Shown in pieces: positions 35,628-44,146 of a DNA stretch of 64,000 bases. Under the pieces are notes generated by a model. The model ran no database searches, had not been told where the DNA came from, and saw only the letters and a list, made by a program, of their open reading frames with translations. Origin of the DNA: an uncultured Lachnospiraceae bacterium (GTDB lineage Bacteria; Bacillota; Clostridia; Lachnospirales; Lachnospiraceae); assembly GCA_910578115.1 (NCBI GenBank), contig CAJTPO010000014.1:39511-103510 (forward strand), read 5' to 3'. Numbering within the stretch: position 1 is the first letter of the stretch; each line of letters starts with the position of its first letter. A program made the translations under genes and the position numbers.

Positions 35628-36275
35628 TTAAAGATTATCCACAATTTCAAGACTTTTAAACGTCCTGTCAAGATATCGTCTTCGATAATCATCCGCGATC
35701 GCCCGAAGCTCTGCCAGCACATTTTCCTTCACCGTAAATGTATACAGTTTTTCAATGCTCGAACTCATAATGTAAGACACCGTATAGGCTGTAGACTCGT
35801 CCCAATCTCCCTCAACGGGCATTCCCGGGAATTCCCCGTTGACTACCATCGCCTTCATCTCGAAAATGCAGCGGATCAGCCTGTTGGAAATCCCTTTATG
35901 TAATACCGCACGCAGTGACTGGTACACCAGCTTCAGCATTTCCTTCTCGTCATTGTTCTCTCTCGTATAATAATCAGACACCTCCAGGAAGTACATTCCG
36001 TAATAGGCTCCCTCGAAATCCTCCCGCAATCCTTCAAAGTAATTGCTGATTGCGGCATCCATGACCGTATAGGAATTCCTGCCGGCATACAGTTTAAACT
36101 CTCCGAAAGAGAAGGGATTTGTCGCTGCCAGCAGCCTGCTGTTAGGCTTGCGTGCTCCCCTGGCAAAAGCGGAAATTTTCCCCTTCTCCTTCGTAAGTAT
36201 CACCACTCTTCTGTCATATTCCCCCATTGGCTCAGCCTTTAAAACCATTCCCGTAATCTGTATATATTCCTGCAT
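35628..36275 (-). CDS. recO: DNA repair protein RecO
   Basis: 215 residues from the ATG at 36275 (AGGAGAG 7 nt upstream). RecO binds single-stranded DNA and helps RecR load RecA on gapped DNA. The N-terminal OB fold is shown by QITGMVLKAEPMGEYDRRVVILTKEKGKISAFARGARKPNSRL; the helical C-terminal part is shorter than usual. The four-cysteine zinc finger found in many RecO proteins is missing: only one Cys occurs in the whole C-terminal half and the loop reads NGEFPGMPVEGDWD. It overlaps the small YqzL-like gene by 44 nt and follows era, the normal Firmicute order. Confidence 0.92.
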   Translation of the reverse strand: MQEYIQITGMVLKAEPMGEYDRRVVILTKEKGKISAFARGARKPNSRLLAATNPFSFGEFKLYAGRNSYTVMDAAISNYFEGLREDFEGAYYGMYFLEVSDYYTRENNDEKEMLKLVYQSLRAVLHKGISNRLIRCIFEMKAMVVNGEFPGMPVEGDWDESTAYTVSYIMSSSIEKLYTFTVKENVLAELRAIADDYRRRYLDRTFKSLEIVDNL

Positions 36276-36408
36276 GAGAATGCTCTCCTGCCCTTTCCTT
36301 CCCCTCACATTTCTCTGTACTTTCGTCCCGTGTTGCATTTTTGTAGGCCAGAAAATCATCAATCCGGCCTGTTATCATAAATTTATCCCAGTAATTTATC
36401 GCTTTCAT
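36232..36408 (-). CDS. small YqzL-like protein
   Basis: 58 residues from the ATG at 36408, with GGGGGC 5 nt upstream. The start MKAINYWDKFMITGRIDDFL AYKNA resembles, in length, Trp/Phe-Thr-Gly-x-Ile/Val-x-x-(Y/F)-Leu pattern and position, the YqzL family of small proteins between era and recO in Firmicutes. The function is unknown. The tail after residue 30 is hydrophilic and overlaps the recO start by 44 nt, so that part may be extended compared with relatives. Recognition is mainly by context. Confidence 0.6.
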   Translation of the reverse strand: MKAINYWDKFMITGRIDDFLAYKNATRDESTEKCEGKERAGEHSHAGIYTDYGNGFKG

Positions 36409-36518
36409 CTTACGCCCCCTGATCCTGTATGACGCTGACACACGCAGTGTAGAGCGTGGATACAGCCGTCTGACAGGTATTCTTTTCATAATGATAGGGT
36501 TCGCAGATTTGTCTTTTT

Positions 36519-37433
36519 CTATTCTGTTTCTTTGGGGTTATAGCCGAAATTTTTCAGCAGATAATCACTGTCCCTCCAGTCTTTTTTCACCTTCACCCAA
36601 AGCTTCAGATTAACCTGGCGCTCCACCAGTTCCTCAATATCCGGCCGGGCCAGAGAACCGATTTTCTTGAGCATACTGCCCTGCCTGCCAATAATGATTC
36701 CCTTATGGGATTCCCGCTCACAGACAATGGTCGCCTCAACATCTACAATATGCCTGCGGAATTTCATCAACTCAATAGTAACCGCGATCCCGTGCGGAAT
36801 CTCCTCCTCCAGACAGCGCAGTGCCTTCTCTCTGATCAGCTCCGCCACAATCTGGCGCACAGGCTGATCCGTCACAGTATCTTCGTCGTAAAAAGGTTCC
36901 CCGTAAGGCAGATACTTCATGATGCACTCGATCAGCACCTCCATGCCATCCTTCTTCAGCGCGGACACCGGAACAATTTCCGCAAAGTCAAGCTGTTTCC
37001 TGTAGGCATCTATATAAGTAAGGATCAATTCCTTCTGTACCGTATCAATCTTATTGATCACTAAAACAACAGGTGTTTTTGTTTTTTTCAGCTGTTCGAT
37101 GATATGTTGTTCCCCTGCTCCGATATAATCCGTCGGCTCCACAAGCCAGAGGATCACGTCCACATCCTCCATAGTGCGTTCCGCCACATTGACCATATAG
37201 CTTCCCAGTTTATTCCTGGCCTTATGTATTCCCGGCGTATCCAGAAACACAATCTGCCCTTCCTCTGAAGTGTATACTGTTTGAATGCGATTTCTGGTAG
37301 TCTGCGGCTTCTTCGACGTGATAGCGATCTTCTGCCCGATCAGCGCATTCATCAATGTTGATTTACCCACATTAGGTCTGCCGATCAGTGTGGCAAACCC
37401 CGCCTTAAATTGTCTGTTTTGGTTTTCCTGCAT
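36519..37433 (-). CDS. era: GTPase Era
   Basis: 304 residues from the ATG at 37433; an in-frame GTG five codons earlier is a possible start, and the ribosome-binding site GGGAG is between the two in a poor position for either. Era binds the 3' end of 16S rRNA and is needed for 30S assembly. G domain motifs: GRPNVGKSTLMNALIG, TSKKPQTTRNRI, DTPGIHKARNKLG and NKIDTV. The C-terminal KH domain follows, with CERESHKGIIIGRQGSMLKKIG near 240-262. Upstream is the DUF4349 lipoprotein gene, downstream the YqzL-like gene and recO. Confidence 0.97.
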   Translation of the reverse strand: MQENQNRQFKAGFATLIGRPNVGKSTLMNALIGQKIAITSKKPQTTRNRIQTVYTSEEGQIVFLDTPGIHKARNKLGSYMVNVAERTMEDVDVILWLVEPTDYIGAGEQHIIEQLKKTKTPVVLVINKIDTVQKELILTYIDAYRKQLDFAEIVPVSALKKDGMEVLIECIMKYLPYGEPFYDEDTVTDQPVRQIVAELIREKALRCLEEEIPHGIAVTIELMKFRRHIVDVEATIVCERESHKGIIIGRQGSMLKKIGSLARPDIEELVERQVNLKLWVKVKKDWRDSDYLLKNFGYNPKETE

Positions 37434-37492
37434 ATGTCCGCGTTTCACTCCCTCATACCATCTTTATCTCTGTCAGATTCCTTCAAAACCGG

Positions 37493-38635
37493 TTATTCTG
37501 CGTCTGAACTACTGTATTCTTCCCTCTGGCCGTGCTCTTTGACCAGGGCATGATCTTCCTGCCTGCTTTCACGCAAAGGCTCCGTCGGATCCTCTGTCAT
37601 CTTCCGGTCATTTGACGTTCTCATATCCGTAACATAAGGATTATACGGCTTCTTATTTCCGGCCCTCCATCCTGCGTGTTTCTTCATCTGTCTCTTTACG
37701 ATAATCCGCACGATCAGGATAAAAATCATACCTGCAGCCAGCCACACAACCAAATACGGAATATGAATCACAAACCAGATTGCCGCATTCCTGATCCCCT
37801 GGCTGACCCCTTCCAGACTCTCCAGGAATCCGTTTCGAATCCGTTCCCCTGTCGAGGCTCCTTCCGCAGGTGAATAGTGCTCCACTTCATCCACATTTAA
37901 ATATACCGTGCTGTAATCAATCCTATTGTCATATGTACGCAGCTGTGCTTCCATGCTCTCTATCTGATAGCGTACCTCCGAAAGACGTCCCTCGATCGTT
38001 ACGATGTCCTCCACCGACTCCGCCTGTTCCAGCAGCACAAGCAGCCTGTCCTGCTCCGTGAGAAGCGCCTTCTTATGACTCTCCAGGTCTACATACTGCA
38101 GCGTTACATCCGTCACACTCTCCGAACGGCTTGTCACATTGGTCTGCTCTCCAACCTCTTCAAGAAATACATCCAGATTCTCCCGCGGTATCCGCACCGT
38201 CATATTGGCATATCGCAGATATTTTGTTCCCTGAAAGTCCTTGGAGTATTCTTTCCCTCTGCTATAGCTGGACATCTCTTCCACGTAACCGCCAAGTTCC
38301 GTGACCCTCCGTTCAATCCCAGGCAAAAGTGAATCAAACTGTTCCGTCTCCACAGTAAGGTTTACATTCTTGATCAGCTTCCGTTCCGAAGCCTCCGGCT
38401 CGGGCACTGCTGCATCGACATTCCCCGCTTCCGCCTGTTCCACCGCTTCTTCCGGATACGCTTCCGCCGACTCATTCTTATAGAGTCCACCACCGGCGTC
38501 GTAAGATGCCGTATCGGATGCTGACTCATAGACAGACATTTCCATACCGCCTGCGCTGCCGCAGGCGGCAAGTGTTATCATTATAACCACTGCCATCAGC
38601 ATGGTATACACATATTTCTGCAAGCTCTTTCTCAT
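37493..38635 (-). CDS. DUF4349 lipoprotein
   Basis: 380 residues. Lipobox Leu-Ala-Ala-Cys with Cys near 25 after a hydrophobic N-terminus. A low-complexity acidic segment follows, then the DUF4349 domain (about 85-290): KLIKNVNLTVETEQFDSLLPGIERRVTELGGYVE, NMTVRIPRENLDVFLEEV and a coiled-coil stretch with TEQDRLLVLLEQAESVEDIVTIEGRLSEVRYQIE. A C-terminal membrane helix (about 300-325) leads to a basic cytoplasmic tail. The two membrane contacts suggest an envelope protein; its function is unknown. It follows the M16 peptidase gene by 21 nt. Confidence 0.88.
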   Translation of the reverse strand: MRKSLQKYVYTMLMAVVIMITLAACGSAGGMEMSVYESASDTASYDAGGGLYKNESAEAYPEEAVEQAEAGNVDAAVPEPEASERKLIKNVNLTVETEQFDSLLPGIERRVTELGGYVEEMSSYSRGKEYSKDFQGTKYLRYANMTVRIPRENLDVFLEEVGEQTNVTSRSESVTDVTLQYVDLESHKKALLTEQDRLLVLLEQAESVEDIVTIEGRLSEVRYQIESMEAQLRTYDNRIDYSTVYLNVDEVEHYSPAEGASTGERIRNGFLESLEGVSQGIRNAAIWFVIHIPYLVVWLAAGMIFILIVRIIVKRQMKKHAGWRAGNKKPYNPYVTDMRTSNDRKMTEDPTEPLRESRQEDHALVKEHGQREEYSSSDAE

Positions 38636-38656
38636 AAACTCCTCCGGATCATACCC

Positions 38657-41587
38657 CTAATGGAACAGATACGCAATCTCCCCGAACCGCTCTGCATTCT
38701 CTTTGATCTTCTCCTCATTCCCCACAACACACAGATAATCATCCTCGATAAAGGCACGGATATATACCGCCAGTTTCCGAATTGTATCTGCGTCTGCCGA
38801 AAGCAGCTCTTCTCTGTTCTTCTGCAGCTGTTCGTATTCATAGTGTGTCATGTACCCGGTGAGGGAGTACATCCCCTTCGCAGAAGGCGTCAACGGCATA
38901 TCCAGCTCACTGAGCGCACCGATAATATATTGTGTCATCGTTCTCTCGTCAGCTTCAAATCCGGCAATATGATCCGCCGCCTTCTCGTAAACATCGATCG
39001 TCTTCTCCAGATTAGGATCCCTGTAGGACACGAAATAACTCTCTCCCGACTTACCGAAATTACACATGCATCCGTAGGCGCCGCCTTTCACACGCACCTG
39101 CGTCCAAAGATAATCATACCCCATCAGTACGCGAAGCACACGAAGCGCTCCATGATACGGAAGACCTTTTCGCACAAAATTGCCTGCCCGACACACATAT
39201 TGAATCTGTGCCGCAGACATAAATCCTTCATTCTTCTTAACCGGCACCGGATCATACCCCGGTCTGTCAACCGCATCCGTATATAAACCGCTCTTAAACT
39301 TCTCGATCAGCGGTGCGATCTCCTGCAGTCCCTCCGGTTCTGCGGTATAATCCACCAGCAGATTCTCCGCGCGGAAAATATACCGGACCAATTTCTGCAG
39401 ATTATCTGCCAGCTCTTCTTTCCGCTCCTCGAAATCCTTCTCCAGTCCTTCCAACAGCCGGTAAAAAGGAATGCCGTTAATATGCTCCAGCACCATTGCC
39501 GGTTTTGAAAAGTAAGCCATCGCTCTGCCTGCCGCCAGTGTATGTCCTGCAGACATCATACTCGCCTGTTTACAGGAACGGGCCTCCGCCACCAGTTCAT
39601 AGAGCCGTTTGGCATCCGTGTAATTCGATCTTGTCAGGATCTCTTCCGCCAACGCAAAAGCCTGCGGCAGATTTTCATATAAGACTTTCACCTTCAGATC
39701 AAAGGTGGCCGTATATCTTTCCAAATCCCTGGCATCCGTATAGGTATTGACCACCGGTGCAATACCGCCGGTCTGCAGATTGATCTCATTATACAGCTCA
39801 CTGTAACTGTGATCCGCCGTATTCACCAGACCAAGCATCATCTTTAATATTCCCACATAAGGGAACAATTCTTCCGGCACCTGCCTTAAATCAAACATAA
39901 AGCGCAGATATCCGATACCGTTTGTGTAAATATCATGATACAGAAGAACCGTATCACCGACTTTCTTCTCCTCATTAACATAGGGCATGGCTTCTTTCTT
40001 CAGATCCGCTCTGGACAGCAGCGGAATTCTCTCCAGATCCTCTTTCCGGCTCGGCTCCTCCTGATACAGACGAAGTTCTTCTGTCTCCTTTACGATCTTC
40101 GCTATCTCTTCGCTGCTCATAGCCGCTTTCTTCTGCGCCAGTTTCTCCGCCAGCTCTCTTTCTTTTCTGCCGGTCAGCCCTTTCACCGGATTTACGACTA
40201 CGATACTCTTATGGGAATTCTGCAGCAGGTACTTCCTGATCATATCTTCATAATAGGAAGTGTCTACCTTCTTCTTCAACTCCCGATAGACCTCCAGCAG
40301 CTCTACCTCCGTAAACGGTTTCCCATCATCATACAGCCACGATTCCAGCATCTGCAGTCCATACATAAGTCCCTTCGGATAAGAACCAAAATCCGCTTCT
40401 CTGTACTTAAATTCACTGCTGTTCAGGCTTGCTTCCACCGCCTTCTTATCAAGCCCCTTCTCGGAAGCTGTTTGAAACGTATCCTCTATAGTACGGATAA
40501 AAGTATCCCGCTGTTCGGCATTCGCATTCTTTGCGATCACGGAAAAATAAGGCTGCCTGACACCCGTATCATATACACAGCTCACATCCGTCCCGATGCC
40601 GGCATCCAACAGAGCCTGCTTAACGGGCGCTCCCGGTATCGAACACAGTACATCTGCCAATGCCGCAAATCCGTTACAGAACTCCGGTCCCGGCTGTTCT
40701 CCCAGCGAAACGTTATAAGCCAGATACGTATTATCCTGCTCCGACTCGCTCTCCATAATAGAATATTGTTTCTCAACCATTCTCATGGAAGAAAAGGCAG
40801 GCTCTGACGCCAGAGAAGAGTCCACCGCCAGCGCTTCATATCTGGAAAGATACTCTTCGTCAATATACTGGAGCTTCTGAGCCATATCCATATCCCCATA
40901 CAGGTAAATATAGCTGTTGGAAGGATGGTAATATTTCTTATGAAAAGCCAGGAAATCCTCATATGTCAGCTCCGGAATCACATCCGGGTCCCCGCCGGAC
41001 TCCACGGCATAGGATGTATGCGGATAAAGCGAATTCATGATCTCCCGTTCCAACACATCATCCGGAGAAGAATAAGCCCCCTTCATCTCACTGTACACAA
41101 CACCGTTAATATGCAGGGCATCCCCGGCATCCTCCATCTCATAATGCCAGCCTTCCTGTTTGAAAATTTTCTCTTCATGATAAATGTTGGGGTGCAGCAC
41201 CGCATCCAGATACACATCCATCAAATTCTGGAAGTCTTTATCATTACAGCTGGCCACAGGATACACCGTCTTGTCCGGATAAGTCATGGCATTTAAGAAA
41301 GTATTCAACGATCCTTTCGCCAGTTCGATAAACGGATCTTTCACCGGAAATTTATCCGATCCGCACAGCACCGTATGCTCCACGATATGCGCAACCCCGG
41401 TACTGTCCTTTGGCGGCGTACGGAAACCGATATAGAATACCTTATTTTCATCGTCATTCGATAAGAGCGCCACTCTCGCCCCCGTCTTATTGTGCTTCAA
41501 CAAATAACTGACTGAATTTAAATCCCTGATCTCCCGTCTCTCGATCACTGTATAAGCCTGCAACTGTTCTATCTGCATGATCCTCAT
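38657..41587 (-). CDS. M16C-family zinc metalloprotease (presequence-protease type)
   Basis: 976 residues, the single-chain, clam-shell form of family M16 (PreP/falcilysin type) that degrades peptides inside a closed chamber. The inverted zinc motif is seen as HIVEH (67-71) in DSTGVAHIVEHTVLCGS, with the distant glutamate further on in the NTFLNAMTYPDKTVYPV region. The four-domain repeat fills the rest. No signal peptide, so it is probably cytoplasmic. The DUF4349 gene lies 21 nt downstream. AAAGGAG is only 3 nt before the first ATG; an ATG three codons later is possible. Confidence 0.92.
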   Translation of the reverse strand: MRIMQIEQLQAYTVIERREIRDLNSVSYLLKHNKTGARVALLSNDDENKVFYIGFRTPPKDSTGVAHIVEHTVLCGSDKFPVKDPFIELAKGSLNTFLNAMTYPDKTVYPVASCNDKDFQNLMDVYLDAVLHPNIYHEEKIFKQEGWHYEMEDAGDALHINGVVYSEMKGAYSSPDDVLEREIMNSLYPHTSYAVESGGDPDVIPELTYEDFLAFHKKYYHPSNSYIYLYGDMDMAQKLQYIDEEYLSRYEALAVDSSLASEPAFSSMRMVEKQYSIMESESEQDNTYLAYNVSLGEQPGPEFCNGFAALADVLCSIPGAPVKQALLDAGIGTDVSCVYDTGVRQPYFSVIAKNANAEQRDTFIRTIEDTFQTASEKGLDKKAVEASLNSSEFKYREADFGSYPKGLMYGLQMLESWLYDDGKPFTEVELLEVYRELKKKVDTSYYEDMIRKYLLQNSHKSIVVVNPVKGLTGRKERELAEKLAQKKAAMSSEEIAKIVKETEELRLYQEEPSRKEDLERIPLLSRADLKKEAMPYVNEEKKVGDTVLLYHDIYTNGIGYLRFMFDLRQVPEELFPYVGILKMMLGLVNTADHSYSELYNEINLQTGGIAPVVNTYTDARDLERYTATFDLKVKVLYENLPQAFALAEEILTRSNYTDAKRLYELVAEARSCKQASMMSAGHTLAAGRAMAYFSKPAMVLEHINGIPFYRLLEGLEKDFEERKEELADNLQKLVRYIFRAENLLVDYTAEPEGLQEIAPLIEKFKSGLYTDAVDRPGYDPVPVKKNEGFMSAAQIQYVCRAGNFVRKGLPYHGALRVLRVLMGYDYLWTQVRVKGGAYGCMCNFGKSGESYFVSYRDPNLEKTIDVYEKAADHIAGFEADERTMTQYIIGALSELDMPLTPSAKGMYSLTGYMTHYEYEQLQKNREELLSADADTIRKLAVYIRAFIEDDYLCVVGNEEKIKENAERFGEIAYLFH

Positions 41588-41616
41588 AAACTCCTTTCAT
41601 CTTGTCCTGTATAGCT

Positions 41617-42069
41617 TCACACGCTAAACGACATCAAACTTAATTTTGACAATATCAACTCCTGCACTACAATCCCGTATTTCTTCTTCTGCGCAAGATT
41701 CATCCCCACCAGTTCTTCCAGTTTTATCACTTTATTTTCATACTTCACCTCTGCCCTGCCAAACAGGCTTTTCTTTTCCACCAGCGTACAGACTTTGACC
41801 CTGGCCTTAAGCTGCCGGTATGTCTTACAGGAAAACTGTTCCGGCGTCATATAATAGAACTGACTCTCCAGAGTCGTCTCCGGATCAGTATCCTTCAGCA
41901 GATAGTGTTCCACGATACTCTTGAATTTAAAAGTGACCATTTCATCTTCCAGGATCTCCTGATAAGTATATTTCGCTCCCAGATACAGGGAACCTGTATC
42001 CTGCATAAAATATTTGAAATCTCTATTCTGATATTCCACTTCTTCTACCATCCCGTATAGTAAGTTCAT
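41617..42069 (-). CDS. conserved-looking protein of unknown function
   Basis: 150 residues, soluble, no membrane segment or signal. Starts MNLLYGMVEEVEYQNRDFKY and has two clusters of aromatic residues (YLGAKYTYQEIL, FYYMTPEQF) followed by a basic region with CKTYRQLKARVKVCTLVEKK. Two cysteines are not in a CxxC pattern. I do not recognise a family. It lies 29 nt upstream of the M16 protease gene and about 65 nt downstream of the sigma-like gene, all on one strand, with good codon use, so it is a real gene. The ribosome binding site is weak (TCGGA next to the ATG). Confidence 0.7.
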   Translation of the reverse strand: MNLLYGMVEEVEYQNRDFKYFMQDTGSLYLGAKYTYQEILEDEMVTFKFKSIVEHYLLKDTDPETTLESQFYYMTPEQFSCKTYRQLKARVKVCTLVEKKSLFGRAEVKYENKVIKLEELVGMNLAQKKKYGIVVQELILSKLSLMSFSV

Positions 42070-42135
42070 TCCGATAACGGTTTGGCCGTCTGCTTCCCCG
42101 TTACCTGTATCCTGCCGTACAAATTTACTCTCTGT

Positions 42136-42894
42136 TTATCCGGATACAGTGCTTCCTGCCAGAGATTCGATTTTATCTCCGCTCATGCGAATGGCATCTT
42201 CGATCGTGCGTCTGCTCAATCCCGATTCCTGCATCACTTCCTCCACAGTCACCTTCCTGCGAAGTTCTTCGCAAAGCTCATCCGCCGCCCTGGCAACTTT
42301 ATTGACCCTGTCCAGAATTTTCCTGTCTTTCCTGACCTCCTCGGCGCTCTGCGCTATATACTCTTCCATGGCATCCATGACCATCCGGGCCAGCATTCCC
42401 TGCGCCTCGGACGCATCCTCCAGCGCCCCCAGCATAGTAACACCCGCAGCCACCGCCAGGTTGCCCTCCCCGATCAGATCCTCCAGATAAACTCCCTGCC
42501 CGGCATAGAGCTTCGCGATCTCCAGCACTTCCGGCAGATACAGCTGTGTCAGCAGACTCCTCGCATCTGCGTCCCCCGCCATGGCAGACAACGTCACTGC
42601 TTCCCGCTCCCCATCTGTCACTTCAGGAAGATTCTTAAGTTCCTCCAGATAATTCTCCAGATAATCCTTCTCTTCCTGTGCAAGATACTCCTCCGGATCA
42701 ACCGGCTCACCGATACCGATCCTGCGCTGATGCAGGTAAGCATACACCATATCCATCTGCTCCCCGCTTAAGGCAAGTGGTTCAAACAACGCCTCCACCT
42801 GCTCTTTTGAAACACAGTTTCCCTGCTCCCTGGCCTTCTTCCTGACCTCTTCCAAAGTCTTCGCAAATATAAGCTCTCTGTTTTCCGTACTCAT
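42136..42894 (-). CDS. sigma-70-like protein without region 4
   Basis: 252 residues from the ATG at 42894. Beginning near residue 15 there is a region 1.1-like helix bundle (VSKEQVEALFEPLALSGEQ), then a 1.2-like segment, then a clear region 2.1-2.2 block, LYAGQGVYLEDLIGEGNLAVAAGV, the part of sigma factors that binds the RNA polymerase coiled coil. The following region 2.3-2.4, which recognises the -10 element, has no WWIRQAI-type motif. A region 3-like segment follows (VARAADELCEELRRKVTVEEVMQESGLSRRTIEDAI) and the protein ends without region 4, so the -35 reader is missing. It may bind polymerase or act as an anti-sigma or accessory factor. A standard sigma role is unlikely. The exact start is uncertain. 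Confidence 0.7.
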   Translation of the reverse strand: MSTENRELIFAKTLEEVRKKAREQGNCVSKEQVEALFEPLALSGEQMDMVYAYLHQRRIGIGEPVDPEEYLAQEEKDYLENYLEELKNLPEVTDGEREAVTLSAMAGDADARSLLTQLYLPEVLEIAKLYAGQGVYLEDLIGEGNLAVAAGVTMLGALEDASEAQGMLARMVMDAMEEYIAQSAEEVRKDRKILDRVNKVARAADELCEELRRKVTVEEVMQESGLSRRTIEDAIRMSGDKIESLAGSTVSG

Positions 42895-42968
42895 ATCACC
42901 CGTCACATTCCCTCTTTCTTCGCAATCACTGCAATAGTCTGTCCAGGCTGTCACACAGCCCGGACATT

Positions 42969-43841
42969 TTACGAATTCTTAACATGTGTATGCGTATACA
43001 AATGTTCTTCACAATATTCATAATTCCCGTCACATTTGGAACAGAACCGGAACTGCAGCTGCGGACTGTCAACTTCCGTTCTGCCGCAGATCGCACATTT
43101 ATGCTTGGTAATGCCCGAATTCCGCTTCACATCCCGCTTAAATTCCTGTCTTCTGTGTATCTGCTTCGGATTCAAATGCATCATGTTGCGCGAAGTCAGG
43201 AAGAAAACAACAAAATTAAGCAGCGAAGCGGCAATCGCAAACTTACCGTCCACACTTGTCTGCAGGAAATCAAACAACAGCATGACGGCATAGATGGTAC
43301 CCAGCCATTTCACCTTGATCGGTATGATAAACATAAGCAGTACCTGAACATCAGGAAATGTCGCCGCAAATGCAAGGAAGATAGACATATTAATATAATA
43401 AGTGCTGAAATACAGGGAAGTGATCAGAAAATAATAATCCGCTCCCAGACCCGCTATCATATCCCTGTTAAACAGATACTGAAATCCCATCAGCAAAAAA
43501 CTACCCGCTATCGTAAAAAGCATTCCCTGAAACAGATAGACATTATACCGGTACGTGCCCCATGTTCTCTCCAACGTCGTTCCGATGGAACAATAAAAAT
43601 AAAGCATGAGCAGCGTAAAGAAAATATTGCTGCTTTCGGGCGGGATCAGAATCCATGTGAACAACCTCCAGACCTGCCCGTGAAGGATTGCATAGGGATT
43701 CAGAGTCAGATACAGAATCAGCGTACCGCTCCTGTCAAACATCTGCAGCAGATATCCCACCGCATAGCATAATACCAATACAAAAGAAAGATTCTGAATC
43801 GCATATTTCCCAAATTTACGTTCAAAAGAACTCATTCTCAT
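42969..43841 (-). CDS. rhomboid-like membrane protein with C-terminal zinc-binding segment
   Basis: 290 residues, six or so membrane helices. The segment GQVWRLFTWILIPPESSNIFFTLL and the following YFYCSIGTTLERTWGTYRYN match the L1 loop and helix 2 of rhomboid proteases, and FPDVQVLLMFIIPIKVKWLG matches the loop-5 region. The catalytic GxSG serine motif of helix 4 and the helix 6 histidine are not found, so it is probably an inactive rhomboid relative (as derlins and iRhoms are). The C-terminal 50 residues hold CAICG, FCSKC and CEEH-type pairs, consistent with one or two zinc sites. It starts the minus-strand run that continues through the sigma-like gene. Confidence 0.75.
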   Translation of the reverse strand: MRMSSFERKFGKYAIQNLSFVLVLCYAVGYLLQMFDRSGTLILYLTLNPYAILHGQVWRLFTWILIPPESSNIFFTLLMLYFYCSIGTTLERTWGTYRYNVYLFQGMLFTIAGSFLLMGFQYLFNRDMIAGLGADYYFLITSLYFSTYYINMSIFLAFAATFPDVQVLLMFIIPIKVKWLGTIYAVMLLFDFLQTSVDGKFAIAASLLNFVVFFLTSRNMMHLNPKQIHRRQEFKRDVKRNSGITKHKCAICGRTEVDSPQLQFRFCSKCDGNYEYCEEHLYTHTHVKNS

Positions 43842-43900
43842 CTTATTTAACCACGCCTTTCTCTTAACCTGTGTGCATTTTCAAATAGAACACTGAATAC

Positions 43901-43929
43901 ATTTTAACATTCCTTATTTTAAAAGTAAA
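43901..43929 (-). promoter_or_regulatory. promoter for the rhomboid-like gene and following genes
   Basis: Minus strand TTTACT, 17 nt, TAAAAT, 59 nt before the start codon. Confidence 0.5.
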
Positions 43930-44013
43930 CGATACTGCTTTCAAAAATGCATAAGTCATGAAAATTTTATAAATACATCCTGAAATCTTAACACTTTACC
44001 AACAATTAGCCAA

Positions 44014-44042
44014 TTGCTTTTTACAAAATGGTGTCGTATAAT
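44014..44042 (+). promoter_or_regulatory. promoter for the activase-like gene
   Basis: TTGCTT, 17 nt, TATAAT. Immediately followed by GACAGA-G-TCTGTC (44043-44055), a palindrome over the expected start of transcription. Confidence 0.75.
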
Positions 44043-44071
44043 GACAGAGTCTGTCAGAGCAGCTCTACTTA

Positions 44072-44094
44072 TTTATATAGCAGTTTATATAGCA
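44072..44094 (+). repeat. 11-bp tandem repeat in the leader
   Basis: TTTATATAGCA at 44072-44082 and again at 44084-44094, one base apart, in the untranslated leader of the activase-like gene. Confidence 0.7.
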
Positions 44095-44146
44095 AATGCA
44101 GACAGGATTCCGAGAGACTAATCAAAGATAAGGAGTGAGATCTGAA

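Larger units (their letters stand above)
43842..44146. other. divergent intergenic region
   Basis: About 305 bases between the rhomboid-like gene and the activase-like gene. It contains a promoter on each strand, a 13-bp palindrome and a tandem repeat on the plus-strand side, and otherwise A/T-rich sequence without a gene. Confidence 0.7.
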
